This document shows positions 1-13,687 of a stretch of 64,000 nucleotides of DNA, one piece after another. Numbering within the stretch: the first letter of the stretch is position 1; every line of letters starts with the position of its first letter. This stretch comes from Megalopta genalis (Eukaryota; Arthropoda; Insecta; Hymenoptera; Halictidae): contig NC_135027.1 of the NCBI RefSeq assembly GCF_051020955.1, positions 2,480,001-2,544,000 on the forward strand, in the 5' to 3' direction. The notes under the pieces were generated by a model. It did not search any database and was not told the DNA's origin. It was given only the letters and a program-made list of their open reading frames with translations. The translations under genes were made by a program, and so were the position numbers.

Positions 1-112
1 AAGACGCTACATTTAAGTCAATGCAAGTTGAGACACTTTATTTAAGAATCGATTCAAGACGTTTCATTAAAGGATGTATTTGATACATTTTATTGAAGGT
101 TTAATTTTAAGA

Positions 113-164
<52 letters not shown>

Positions 165-380
165 AAGTTAATTCATTTAAAAATTCAGTTGAGACACTTT
201 ATGTCAGAATCGATTTAAGACAGTTTAAATAAAAATTTATTTGGGCCATTTCACTTCAGAATTTATGTGGAACATTTTATTCAAGAGAGCATTTATTATT
301 CAATTGAGCATTTATTTAAGAATTTATTCGTGACAGTTTATTTGAGGATTTCTTTCGTTTAAGATCGTGCTTCAAGAATT
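1..380. repeat. Degenerate minisatellite around a CT microsatellite
   Basis: Loose repeats of roughly 28-30 bases built on GACACTTTATTTAAGAATT, interrupted by a pure CT tract (115-158). Non-coding. Confidence 0.5.
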
Positions 381-1025
381 CAGTTGAAATAATTCATAAA
401 TTCGCTCCAATGAATTGATTCATTTATTTAGAAGCCATTTGACGAGAGTTACATTATATACAATTCACCTAAAAAATATAATTCTAGTATATCAACCGTG
501 ACAAAAATGAAAGAGAAAAGCAGGCTCAGTTCGATGCGCTAGAAGAATGAAAACAATTGTATAATAACTTGTCAAAATCGTTAAAGCAAGAATAGAACGT
601 CCGTCTACATAGTCGGTACCATCCGCGATCGACGTAGAAAACGTTCGTTTTGTTGGAAGATCCACGGCGTAGACATTGTTGCATCGATCCCCGGAGCCGC
701 GATCGGCGTTGCACAAAATTCCTGAACGGATTAATTGTTTCTGGGATGATTGACAGTGCGGTCAATACTCTGGCTGCAGGAACGCGTGATGAAGCGATGA
801 TTCACGGAGAGGAAGCACCGTCAAAGATGACTTCGAGCAGATCGAGCGTGACAATGAGAGGCAGGCTCGTTACCGGTGGTCCTCTGGCGGGTCGAGAGAA
901 GAAGATGTAGCCGGGTGGCCAGATTCCATTTAGCAAACACGACGCCCATTGATCCGGTTGCCGAGCGATCTCTCCGGTAGCTACTAAGCTACCAATCGTC
1001 CGTGTCGTCTCGTCTAGACGACTCT

Positions 1026-1027
<2 letters not shown>

Positions 1028-1064
<37 letters not shown>

Positions 1065-1080
1065 ATCTCTCTCTCTCTTC
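1028..1080. repeat. CT dinucleotide microsatellite
   Basis: An almost pure CT run with one TTCAT interruption. Confidence 0.9.
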
Positions 1081-3468
1081 TTAACGATCGATACTGATTC
1101 GTAAATTGCAGATGAACGAGGCCGTTTCGGGGCACCGCGGCTCAAACGGATCTATCTTTAACTTGCCCGGCTTTTTCATATAGAGAGTGATTGACTTGTA
1201 GCCAGTCACAAGTCAATATCCCGGTAACCAGTCTGGATATCGGAAAAATGCTCGATCCGTTTTTCTGCCGGCGCGGCGCAGCATTTCATCATTAATGCCG
1301 CGGCAGGCGGTTTCTAAATAATACTGGTTCTTTAACACTCTCGCCGGGCAATTATGTTTCCATTTGTTCTACTAACTGTGTAATACCGGTACGGCGGGAC
1401 CGATTTTTTCGTTCCTGTCGCTACTTCTTTGCGATTGCTATGCAGATCCTGTTTTGCTCAAACCGCGGCAAAAACTATTTTGGATCTCGCGCTGGCATTT
1501 AAGTCTAACGAGTGGCTAATTGTTAATTCTCGTTTAGAAATTCGCAAAGAATCCTTCACAGATTCTGATATAACGAACTGTGCGAAAAGTCTCTTCGGAA
1601 CTTAGTTACCGCACACGTTCGGAGCGTGCAAAAATTGTGCAGAAATTTGTACAAATATAATACCCCGAGCCTGTAATTAACGACTATGAAATGCAAATGA
1701 CTTGTGCAATTAACGAAATTTCGTAATCGCAATTACTGCGAAGATTGCGGAGGCTATGGATCGCTCCATCGATCAGCGCGTGTATAAATAAATAATCGCA
1801 GGTAAATTATAATCTGCCTACGGACTAATGGCCCGCGCGAAGATGCAATCTCAGAGTCGACGAATTTTTTTTTATTTAAGTCAGACCAGATCGGAAAACC
1901 CGCTTGGAAAAAAATAGGTGCCATCCGTCAAGTACTGCTTTAGAAAGTTCGCGAAGCTGTGTGCGGCATGCCGGCAAATCAAGTTAGCCCCGACACCTAG
2001 AAAATTACTATCCTATAACACTCGTCCCCCGACTGTTTATTAACCATAAACAATTAAGGGGACGCGGCTCGGTTTTTCAAAGCCTGACGACGAACCGTCC
2101 CGAACCGGTTTCACGTTTATTATAAATTTCAAAATAACAGCGAAACGCGGGCATATCCAGCGGCCACTCGCGGCTCGCGCGAACTTGATCCCCATTAATA
2201 ATCGAACCGGGGCCGGCCATTGCGAAGTTCACAACCCTCAAACAAAAGTGAAAGTATGGCAGTGTGTGTTCGCTCGCGAACAGTCGCGTTGCGACAGAGT
2301 ATCCGTTCGCGCGATTCAGACCGCATTTTTCCACGGATTTCGCCGGTGCACGGTTGCACCGCGGGGCAGTTAGGCCGTTCTAGCCGCAATTAGTATACAA
2401 CAGAATGAAGCCGCCGCCGCCGTCGTCACAGCCGCGACACGTGATCTCTCCGGGCAGGTAGCGTAATTTCAATAAATTTCATCCGGCGGGCTCGCAGGCC
2501 GGCCGGTGCGCGTCGGGGGCCGTTCATTAGTTAAAACGGAACGACGCGCGACGGGCCATCGATTAAAATCATAAATTCCGATAATTGCCCGGCGTCGGCC
2601 GACGCGTATCAATCTCGGTCCATTAACGAAGCCCGATATTTTATCGGAGTGTCCGCGCGGCGCGATCGATTACGCAACCGAGCGGCCAGCTCGCGCGATC
2701 TCTCGAGCGCGACTCGAAAAATGCCGATGGAATGCAATCGCACGGATCGACGGCGCGGAGCGGGACGGAAGTTGAACAAGAAGAAAAGGAGAAACCGGCA
2801 ACGAGATCGACACTGTCCAGCCATTATCGGCGCTCGAATGTTTGGACAGAGGGATCGACCCTAGAGCGCCGCGAGAAAATGGCTCCTCGAAGTGCACTTC
2901 CGAGTTTTTCGACGCATCGGACGTCGTTTAAGGGGTGTATTCTTGCGTAAATTACGTTTCTCCTTAACTTCTTTCGAGAATTTGGAAAGTTGAAGCCTGC
3001 GCTTTAGAGGGACTTCTTAAAATTTTTTGTACGATTGCTTCAGCCATTTTGACAACGTCTCAGAGGAACAGAAGACTTTGCTTCATCCCGTTCGTGGATA
3101 ATTTGTTGAAGATTAAGGTAAACGATAAATTTGAATTTGTTAATGCAAGGGTGACTGCTCCTATCTGTGCTTTTCGCAGGTAAACTCTACAATTAACTTT
3201 TCTTTCGTATTCTTTTCCTTTTATCTTTTTCCCAACTTGTATGTCCGATAAAATCTCGTATTTATTATACAATAAAATAAAATTATTATTACTATTACTC
3301 TATTATTATTACTCTTATTTATTATAAAATAAGATAAAATCTCTTATATTTTCCTGTACTACACAGTTTTACTGTATCTACTATATAATTGTTATGTACA
3401 CTAAATTTTTCCTCACTTTTCTTCTTACTTTGTATTATATTTATATATACCGTATTGTATATTATATA
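1081..3468. other. No gene seen
   Basis: CpG-rich and AT-rich sequence alternate. Short frames at 2077-2950 overlap on both strands and show no recognisable domain. Confidence 0.5.
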
Positions 3469-3821
3469 CAGGGTGTCCCAAAAATGTCTCGCAATCCGAG
3501 AATGGGAGGTTCCTGAGGTAATTTGAAGTAAGTTTCTCCTTGGCGAAAATGCAATCCACGGCTTTGTTTACGAGGTATTAACGAAAAAGAGTGACCAATG
3601 AGAGGTGAGATATGCTGGCGAGAGGCGGCCGAGCCAATGAGCGTTTAGTTACTAGGTTAAAGCCCATTTAACCTAGCCGAGCTCGCCTCTCATTGGTCAG
3701 TGTTTTCCGTTAATAATTCGTAAATGAAGCAACGGGTTGCATTTTCGCTAAGGAAAAAATTACTTCAAATAGTCCCAGGAACTTCTCATTTCCGGTTTGC
3801 GAGACATTTTGGGACACCCTG
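3469..3821. mobile_element. Palindromic TA-flanked MITE, 353 bp
   Basis: Terminal inverted repeats start CAGGGTGTCCCAAAA at 3469 and end with its complement at 3821, flanked by TA on both sides. The arms pair for about 150 bases each with scattered mismatches, leaving a small centre that itself contains CTAGGTTAAA...TTTAACCTAG. No coding capacity. A TA duplication fits a Tc1/mariner-type mobiliser; the element could also fold as one hairpin. Confidence 0.85.
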
Positions 3822-6590
3822 TATATAGCCGCATTGCAACCGCACTGATGCATAAAAATTCGCACTCGAAGTATACATAAATAATAAAAGCGTTCGAGGC
3901 CTCGAAGTTTTCGAGCAGAGACAAAAGTTGCAATGAAAATGACACTTACCCGAAACGTTTAAAACCGTGATCGTGCGCAGCGTAGCTAAACCAACGTCAA
4001 GATTTCCCGAAAATCGCGAAGTTTTAAAAGAAATTCGACGTTCCGCAGATTCTTGAAAAAATCTCGTCCCGAGCATCGACTTCTCGATATTTTCGTGGCC
4101 TCGCAACACCGCTAATAAATAACGCCGAGGAAGAAAAAGAACATCTGGCGACGATTCTATCGCCTCCGCGGGACAGAAAGGACGAACGAAATCGCGCTTA
4201 GAGAGCAGGTCGTTCTTTCGCCGCAAGGACGAATCCCTGGGCCCCGTTGCAGCGTGTTGCAACCAGCAACAGCAGCTTGGCCAAGGCCGTTAGATCGGGA
4301 ACCAAATAAATCGGCGTCCTTCCGCAACGACGGGGCATCGATGCCGGTCGAGGGTCCTCACGGGTGAAAGCAAACCTCTCCTAGAACAATGTAACCTTCT
4401 CATTTCGTCCTCGTCACAGAGGAGGCGGATCAGCTCGATCTGCCAGTCAGATAATCGATCGAGCCTCGGCTGTTCACGGGTAAAATAGAAAGATCCCGCT
4501 CTCCCGTGATTCTTTCGATTTGCGGCGACGAAACTCCGTGTTTTCTCCGAAGGTTGCCGGGTTTACGAGCAACCCTTCGACGAAACAAACGCCGAGAGAA
4601 TAGAGTCGTTAGCGGCTGTCAAACCGCGGAGATCTTGCATCATTTCACTTTTACCTGTGTCTCTTCGAAGGGTGCTTTTCTCCGCCGCTGTTCTTTTTTT
4701 TACCCACCACTCTCTCTCTCTCTTTCTTTCTTTTCTGCGCGAGAGTGGTCCCTGCTCCTTTTTTCTGTTCCCGTCGTTTTGTTCTTTTTTTGTTCTTCGG
4801 TCATGTTCGCTCGCCACTTTCTTCGACCGGCTGCCGGTCTCTCTCTGCGTCGGGAGAGGGCTCGTTATCGAGCGTATCGGATCTCGCGGCGAAAGAATTG
4901 ACCGGCCGGCCACCGAACCGAGTTTCCTTGCACCTGTTGCGCCGGGGCCCCGAGAGCGGAGTGCATCGGGCCCATCGAGCGCGAGGAAAGCCGGCCCCCG
5001 ATGATCGATTTGACAGCGGTTAATTGTTAATCGACGCCGGCCGTGGTATGCGCCGGCGTCTCACCGTTTCCGGGATTCCCGATTCGATTATCTCGGATTC
5101 CGCGGCAGTGTAGCAAACCGAATGCCCGCGGTTTAACTGCCACGCCGATCCGCGATTTTATATTCCAGCCGATCCCGCCAGCGGATTCGCCGGAGATTAG
5201 ATTGGGAAATTGATGCGCTTCAATCGCGACCCGGACGGCCGCGATCTCTAACCGCGAAGAAAGGATTTCTTGTTCCGGATGATTCTGTGTGCCGGGAAAT
5301 ACTTGATCCGAATGATACGCGCAGCTTTTAAGATGTTACTCGAGTGCACGACGGACGCGAGAAATACCGTTCATTGTGAAGAGGACGATGCATCGGAACG
5401 CAACCGAACGATGAATGCTTGTTCATTGTCAGCGGTATCCTAGCGGGCTCGGCTTTTGTTTTTAGCTATTTTGAGACCTTTTTCTGCAGACAATGTAACA
5501 TCTTTTGCAGTCAAATTTATTTATTTATTTATACATGTTCCAAGCAATCGTGGCCACCGCGAGATCATCCCTTTGAAGTACATCTGTGTTTAAATAAACA
5601 ACCAATGCCGTCATTTTTAATTTCTTCGAACCCTAAAAATTTCTAAACGTTCTTGTAACATGTATTAACAAACCTAGCAAACGTGGCTGTAAAACGTGCT
5701 ATAGTTTCATTGCAAAAAATCCTCAAAGTACACCGATGAATGACGAACGTCCTTTCACCCTTTTCTCCTAAAAGAGTAAATCTGTGGGAATTTTTAAAAT
5801 ATCGTAATCGCATGACAAAGCGTGAATGCATTTTTTAGTAGTTCATGCAGTGACGTCGAGTATCGTGATTGTTTAGAAAATATTACTCAATAATACGTTG
5901 CTCGAATCGTTCCACAATATTCAAGGAAGATCGAGTCTCTCTTGAAATCGCTGCGAAATCTCGTTCAATCTGTATCTTTGTTTTCTTAAAAAAAGGAAGA
6001 AAAGTGAACATACATATATTTACGTCACATGTTCATTCTAATCGTTGGAATTACAAAAATGTAAACAGCATCGCGAAGCATTAGATCACTGTTAGATACT
6101 CTCGCAGCGGTTTAATGATAGATTCGACGGATAAGGTTGTAAAATTGATCCACTTGAGTTGCGACATCGGCGTTTAGGATTTTTATTCAATGAACGAAGA
6201 GTAATGCCGATTCGAAGAGCAATTAGAGGCTGGACAGCGTCAAGTTGCACCGAGAATGCGTCGGCGCTATCGATAAAACTGCTTCAGTACCGTCGCGCAG
6301 TTTATTCTTTTACGAGTGACCACTATTTCTGTACATTCATCTAGGATATCAATTTAAATATTAGCATAGGAATGCTACGAATAATTCAAGACAGTGGTGG
6401 ATACTCAAGTTCATCAAAGGGAACTGCACACGATCGAAGCGCTAACAGCGAAGTGTGTATTTATAATCGACGTATTTCTGGAATGCAGTAACATTTTCTT
6501 CGAATAGAATACGCGCGATGTCTGCGTTTTCATTGTGTTGGACTGAATGCGATTGACTTTTTTTTATGTACACGCGCTGCGAATCTTCCT
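3822..6590. other. No gene seen
   Basis: A CT-rich patch at 4690-4860 opens several frames at once (Ser/Leu/Phe-rich on plus, Arg/Glu/Lys-rich on minus), the signature of composition and not of a gene. Confidence 0.5.
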
Positions 6591-7686
6591 ACTGTTACCC
6601 AAGCTGTAAACAATTCGATTCGTGGAAAACAAGGAAAATCGTTCGTTTAAAAATTACGAATCTTCTTTCGCTTGTCCCGCGCGAAAGAAATTGTTCGTCT
6701 GAGATAAAAGCGCTATGAGAATGAGTTTCCTAACAAAAATTCCGAATCTAATATAACAACCGATATCCTTGCATTACGTAGTCCAATCAGAGCCTACTAA
6801 TAATCAATAAACCAATTCGAAATTCATAACTCCATGGAAAATCTCGTCACTAAATAGCAAAAATACTGTTACCCAAGCTGTAAACAATTCGATTGATGGA
6901 AAACAAGGAAAATCGTTCGTTTAAAAATTACGAATTTTCTTTCGCTTATCCTGCGCGAAAGAAATTGTTCGTCTGAGATAAAAGTGCTATGAGAATGAGT
7001 TTCCTAACAAAAATTCCGAATCTAATATAACAACCGATATCCTTGCATTACGTAGTCCAATCAGAGCCTACTAATAATCAATAAACCAATTCGAAATTCA
7101 TAACTCCATGGAAAATCTCGTCACTAAATAGCAAAAATACTGTTACCCAAGCTGTAAACAATTCGATTGATGGAAAACAAGGAAAATCGTTCGTTTAAAA
7201 ATTACGAATCTTCTTTCGCTTATCCCGCGGGAAAGAAATTGTTCGCCTGAAATAAAAGCGCTATGGGAATGAGTTTCCTAACAAAAATTCCGAATCTAAT
7301 ATAACAACCGATATCCTCGCATTACGTAGTCCAATCTCAGCCTACTAATAAGCAATAAACCAAATCGAAATTCATAACTCCATGGAAAATCTCGTCACTA
7401 AATAGCAAAAATACTGTTACCCAAGCTGTAAACAATTCGATTGATGGAAAACAAGGAAAATCGTTCGTTTAAAAATTACGAATCTTCTTTCGCTTATCCC
7501 GCGGGAAAGAAATTGTTCGCCTGAGATAAAAGCGCTATGGGAATGAGTTTCCTAACAAAAATTCCGAATCTAATATAACAACCGATATCCTCGCATTACG
7601 TAGTCCAATCTCAGCCTACTAATAAGCAATAAACCAAATCGAAATTCATAACTCCGTGGAAAATCTCGTCGCTAAACAGCAAAAAG
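6591..7686. repeat. Tandem repeat, 274-bp unit, 4 copies
   Basis: Copies begin with ACTGTTACCCAAGCTGTAAA at 6591, 6865, 7139 and 7413. Units are nearly identical apart from single-base changes. Copies 3 and 4 share CCGCGGGAAAG and ATCTCAGCC variants, so the last duplication was between these two. No open frame spans the unit. Confidence 0.95.
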
Positions 7687-8141
7687 CTCGCCGGTGCCTC
7701 TCGGTGAATAGTTTTTGCAGTGAGTTGCACATTCGCACCGCGCGGCTCGCCAATGATCGAATTTATCAAGATACTAATCGTTGCGCGCGTGAATAACGTT
7801 GCATATTCATGGATGCATTTTTAAACGCGCCTAAATCATCGGAAGACATCCTGGAGCTGTTATTACCGCGTCTAAAAATAACATTAAAATATTACAGTGT
7901 CTTCCGTTTGTTGCAGTCGGGATCGATATAATAGGGCCCGAAGCGTGATCCTGCGCAGATCGATCGGTCCGATCGCACAGGATGCGTAACTTCCTGCATT
8001 TGTGTTCACCCTCCCTCCCTGCCACCCTCCCCCCCTCCACGCCACGCGATCCTGGCGCGCGGACACTCGATGCACCGAAAAACTCCGGGTCCGTTTGTCG
8101 GGAATCGTCGACAAGCTGCGCTCTCGTTTTTTCCTCTAGAA

Positions 8142-8145
8142 AGAG

Positions 8146-8222
<77 letters not shown>
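8142..8222. repeat. GATA/GA compound microsatellite
   Basis: A run of about eleven GATA units followed by about 17 GA units. Any reading frame across it is low-complexity artefact. Confidence 0.9.
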
Positions 8223-8225
<3 letters not shown>

Positions 8226-8696
8226 ATTGGAGCTATTAAAAAAAGCTTGTGGAAAACTGGAGATCTATTGTGGGGGAGATGCAACGCGGTTAGGGGAAGA
8301 AATCAGGGGTGTAACCGGGCGGCTGTTGCACAACCGGAAGGAAATCTGTAACACAAGGATGCAGCTTCCTCCTTTCGTCATCCCGATGCATCGTCAAAGG
8401 TGCGCCTCGATCGGCCAGAAAAAAAATCTGCGCCTTTGATGGGAGTCCGTTGCGCAACTCCTACGCCGCTACAAGTTGATACGTCGGGATGCGTCTGATG
8501 CATTGTGCTCGCCGAGAGTCCTTGTGCACATTTTTGTAGAAAGCGAAACAAGTGCCGAATTTTTCTCAAGAGGACGAACATTGGACAGCTGCTAATGTTG
8601 CTTCTCCTTGTTGCGTTGTAAAAATGTGACAGGCGCACAAACGCATCATGATGCGCGTCCAAATTATTCCTCGAACTTATGAATACGCGAGAAACA

Positions 8697-8915
8697 TTTT
8701 ATTATTATTATTATTATTATTCTATTATTATTGTATTGTATTATTATTATTAATATTTTGTTATTATTGTATGGTATTATTATTATTAATATTTTGTTAT
8801 TATTCTATGGTATTATTATTATTATTATTGTATTGTATTATTATTATTATTAATATTATATTATTATTATTATTGTATTATTATTGATTATTATTATTAT
8901 TATTATTGTTATTAC
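8697..8915. repeat. ATT trinucleotide microsatellite
   Basis: Imperfect ATT repeats with longer internal duplications (TTATTGTATGGTATTA-like blocks). Confidence 0.9.
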
Positions 8916-9837
8916 TCGTTTACTAACGGCCGTATTGCCCACGTTTCCAGTTCGATAGAAGAAAATAAAATATGTACAAACATTTACAAAACATTATTCC
9001 GCAGTCGGCGTTTGAAATATCGCGGCGGACCAATGAAAGAATCGACATATTTCTGAATGCTCGCGGTAATGAACGAAATAAAAAACGCCTATTAATTTTT
9101 TATTACTACGGTCGTTGGTGCGCGTCTTATAAATTTGCATATACGAGATAAGTGCGTAAAGATGTTCTGCAGATTATTTAATGCAAAGATAAGGAGAATA
9201 TTTCCTTCGGAAAAACTCTGCTGTCGCTCTAAGAATAGAATCTCAATGTTACAGTGATCATCGAAGGTGTTGGCAACGAGACTGAAGGCAACGAAAATGA
9301 TTCGTACCTAGCGATATTTAGTGACGGAGAAACTGCGATGATTAATAAAGTTGGTAATAAGTCGATAATAATTTTCTTCGTAGAGGTAAGCGTCCTTCGG
9401 CGTCTATTTCTGATGCGGAAAGAGACATTTATCGGATGACACATCAGCTTTCGAATGAAAAAGAAATCATTTCCAACGATTGAACCGTAAATTTCATACA
9501 CGGTTGCACAATACACGCGACAACACAAATGGATTTGAATTTTACTTCCTCGTACAATACAGCACGACCGTAAAATACCGATATATCGACCACCTTTTAG
9601 CAATTCCTAATTTCATTTTGATTCCTGGAAGCAGTTAAAAATGATTTTTCAACGAAACGTTCATTCGTTTCTGTCCACTAATATGCACGCACTTGTTTTA
9701 TTCTTCGAAAATGTGGCTGTCGAAATTATATTATCCTTAACACTTTTTTCAACGGAGATTTTTTCTCGTAAGTAACAATTTCGGAAGAAATTCTACCTCG
9801 ATATTAATTGAAATAATTCGTAGAATTATATTAAACA

Positions 9838-10100
9838 TGATATATATTAAATATTTATTATATTATATATATTATATATTATATTAAATATATTAAATAT
9901 ATTAAATATATTATATATTATATTAAATATATTAAATATATTATATATTATATTAAATATATTAAATATATTATATTTTATATTAAATATATTAAATATA
10001 TTATATTTTATATTAAATATATTAAATATATTATATATTATATTAAATATATTATACGTTATATTAAATATATTAAATATTAATTATATTAAATATAAAT
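9838..10100. repeat. AT-only minisatellite
   Basis: Repeats of about 40 bases made of TTAAATATATTAAATATA and TTATATTATA blocks. Nearly pure A/T. Confidence 0.85.
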
Positions 10101-13100
10101 GAAATTGCCGACACATTTCAGGTATTTTTTAAGCAACGCCTTTCCATCGGTCTTCGATTACTAAAACGATTATTATAGAAAACCTTCCGACAGATAAGGT
10201 GTTAAAAACCATAACAAACGATCTCAAACGCTGCTTCAAAATTCGCACATTTTCGTGGAACGGCAGGTTTTCCGAAAAAAAAGAAAAAACCGAATCGGAC
10301 TCGGATCACCGCTGACCCACTTCGGTCTGCAGCCAGCTATAGCGAGCATCGCCGTGGCAGTCGCAAATGTCAACGAGGCTGAAGGTAAAAAAAGCAACCG
10401 GAGGGAAGGAAAAAACCGTTGCTCAAGACGATTTTGCAAGTGTGCTGGGATACAGTTCATTCGCCGGCGCGAGGAAGCGTCAAATGTCACATATCGCGCG
10501 GCGCGATTAAATGTCGCCGGCGCGAGGACTCCGCTCGAGCAGACAGGCGGTTGGTCGCGGGGATCCGAGCTCTCGGTCGTCCTTATTTCAATCAAATTGG
10601 AGGAGGGCCGCGACCGTAGGTGGCCTAACAAGAAAAGACGAGCCGACGAAACGCAGGTTACGCAATCCGGCTCGGAGCCACGTCGAGCGTTGCAGGTTGC
10701 GCGCGGATCGCCGATTCCCCCTGCAACCCGCGCTGGCCGATGCAACGAGGATCGATTTCTCGTTACGCAATCGCAGGTGGGGGGGAGGGGGGCACGCGAG
10801 AAAGAAAGCGCGGGTGATTCAGGAACTTTCTTACTCGATCACGGCGCGCGACGCGTGTCCTCGATCCGCGCGCTTCCGCGAACAATCTCGCGCGTTCGCG
10901 ATTCCCGCATTCTTACGCAAATTTTTCGCACGATCGTTTTACGCCGCCGCCTCGGCCCCGGTAATTTCTACACACGCTGTGCGTCGAGAGAGCTGCAAAA
11001 TTTAGGATAGAGAGGAGTTCAGCCGGGATGACGAAATGCATCGGAATGCGTCGTAATGCACCATTAAGGCCGATGTAAATGGTGGGACGTTTTATACAGA
11101 GGCGAACGTACAAGAGTCAGGTCTCGTACTTTCCAATTATTTTGATGATAAAACGACATTTCTATGCGATGCGATCGAGTCGATTTCTCTATTCGGTGTA
11201 ATAATCATTTTTACGACATCGAGGAACGTTTTCATTGGCGTTCGCAAGAAAATGTTAACTTTGCATGATAAAGTCGAATACGTGGTGTGACGTTTAATAA
11301 ATATATAATTCGTTTCCGACACGATCATTTTAATATTTCAATTGGATATGTTTCAGATTTAAAAAGATCGCATCGCATCGTTTATCAAACGACACCGTTC
11401 TTCATTCCCTTCATCGTGTTCTTGGCAATCGATTCTTTCGTATTCTTTAAACGATACTATACGAAATAAAGAGTGAATAAAATTACAAAATATGTCGGAT
11501 ATTATATTTCTTGTTGCACAACGAGACAGTTAATAAATTATGGGTAAAGATCGGTTAACCATGTGAATAGAACGACGGTTAGCACCGAGGATCCCGCGTG
11601 CGCAATCGAGTGCTCGATAGCCGACCCAGTCCGGTCAAACGAACAACCGTCCGCGTGAAGAGCGTGAAGCATCCCGAAGCGTGAAGCGTTTACGCGTTTA
11701 CACGGTCGAGCGTGTGCGCCGGTTCCTGTGGAATCGGCCGCGGTGCCGGGCAAATCGCTCGCCCGCGAGACGCCGCGTTCGCGGCCTTGTTCATCGCCGA
11801 TCATTATATGGAAAATCTGTTGAGCCAGCGTGTCCCGGGTATTTAACAACGCTTTGTTGCCGGGTTGCGCAATGCAGATCGTAAACCTGTTAAATGTGAA
11901 ACGAGGAAGACCGAGACTTGCTCCGATGGACCGTGAGAATGCGTCGGCCCGAAAAAAAGCGGCGCGCGGCCGCTACCGACAATGACGGCGATGATTCGGG
12001 GCACAAACGGGGGCCGCGGCGAACCCGAGACGGTTTCTGGAAAAAGGGTTGAGGACCCTGCCCTCCCTTCCGACGCCCGGAACCGGTCTGTTCCCGTGGA
12101 ATTCGTTAAAACGCGGCGAGAAACCGATCTTCTCTATTATTAAATCGGGAATTATGGAATGTATCGGGTCGGCCGCGGGGCGAATCAAAGGGAAAATACC
12201 TCGGCGTGCTTCGCGGAGACTGCGGCGTTTGTTAACAGCGCGAAATTCAGCGATCGGAGAGAGAAGCATTCGTCGGGGGACATTGAAATTCCGCGCGGCG
12301 ATCGCGCTTATCCACCCGTCGAAGTCTCCGAGCCCGATTTAGCGTACTAATGGCGTACCACTTATTAACGCGCGCGTTTCTTTCGCGACCACGCGTTGAA
12401 AAACTATCTTCGTGCTTCGAACAAACCGCCGACAGGCTGGGAACTCTGGAGGAAAGCACGGGCAACTTCGTACTTAATTATTTTTAATGCGCGAGCCGCC
12501 GCCTCGAGTCTCCGAGCGACCGAGCCACTTTTCGCGGCCTAATGACTTATTGCCTCGCGTTTCTTCTGCGAATTCCTCCTCGGTGTGTTCGATCACCTAT
12601 ACCAGTACCTTCGAGACCCCATTGCGAGATGATACAATCTTTGAAAACGCGGAGTTGGCTTTCCTGCAACGTGGAATACGAGGCGCGAAACGGTACGATG
12701 AGTCGCGGTGTCGCTTGCATCGTATCTGCGATTATTTCTTATACATATTGAATCGGTATAACCCCTTGCCGTACTTTAACAAGTCTAATTCGTAACGGAG
12801 ATTCCGCCCATTTAAACCGGAATAAAATTACACAATATTTAAGTATTCGAGGAAATGCAGGCACACGACAAACACAAACTTTCTTCGTCTTGTTCTAAGA
12901 AATTATTGTAATCGAAAATTTATTACAGTCGTCGCAACAATAAAGAAAATGACACAGCTAAGGGGTTGAATGTTTTGTGATTCCTACTCTAGTTCACTGA
13001 CAGAAAAGCAGAAACAGACAGAGATTTTTATTTAATCATTTCTGGCCTCGGGATCGACAAATGTCAGCTTCTCGAAGTTCGACTCTTGATCGCGTCGTTC

Positions 13101-13687
13101 GATCGCCATGGAACAAGTTTTGAATGATTTTATGGCTCGCGGGGGATAGTGTGGGACACGGTGCGTGTCAGAAATTCTTTAGATTGTTGTATAAATGATT
13201 TAATCAGCGGCGCAACGATTAAACAGCTCGAGAGGACAGGCTTTTCACTCTCGGACCGTTTATGGCGCGTTTATGCCAGTGGGGAAGCAGATCCTGCGGT
13301 CAAGTGGTGAAAAGGGCCAGAGCTTAAGGCGGATTACGTCGATTTTCTTGTATAACGCGCGGGATTACGCGCCTCGCTCGACTATAGCACTCTCGAACCC
13401 TTTCGGGTCGGCTCGACACTCGAGCGGAGAATTGCCTGGCCCCGCACCGCCGCCGGGGCCATAAACTTTTACTGCGTTTTCTGGTCAGTGCGGTTTTTTT
13501 TCGGTTGGTTCGAGGGAAAGGAGAAAGGGTTGTTGTTACCCTCCGGGCGAAAGGGCGGTTCGTGCTGACTGTTGTTAAAGACACACGACGAAAGGGTTGG
13601 CCCTTTAGAAGAACGGCCGCGTAAAGCCGGTAAATAGCAGATTACCGTCACTCTTTTGTTATAATGGGGACACGCCGAGCTATTCAA

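Larger units (their letters stand above)
7687..13687. other. No supported gene; microsatellites and a CpG-rich block
   Basis: Contains the GATA, ATT and AT repeats listed separately. The CpG-rich block at 10240-11010 holds a 251-codon open frame overlapped by other open frames on both strands, without domains or signal peptide. Confidence 0.5.

Noticed and set aside
4506..5023. Overlapping plus and minus frames near a CT-rich tract
   Set aside because: Composition-driven: Ser/Leu/Phe on one strand and Arg/Glu/Lys on the other.
8648..8887. Hydrophobic Leu/Tyr/Ile frame
   Set aside because: An ATT microsatellite read as codons.
10236..11010. 251-codon plus-strand open frame with overlapping frames
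   Set aside because: Three or more frames are open at once in CpG-rich DNA. The products are Arg-rich with no domain, signal peptide or splice pattern.
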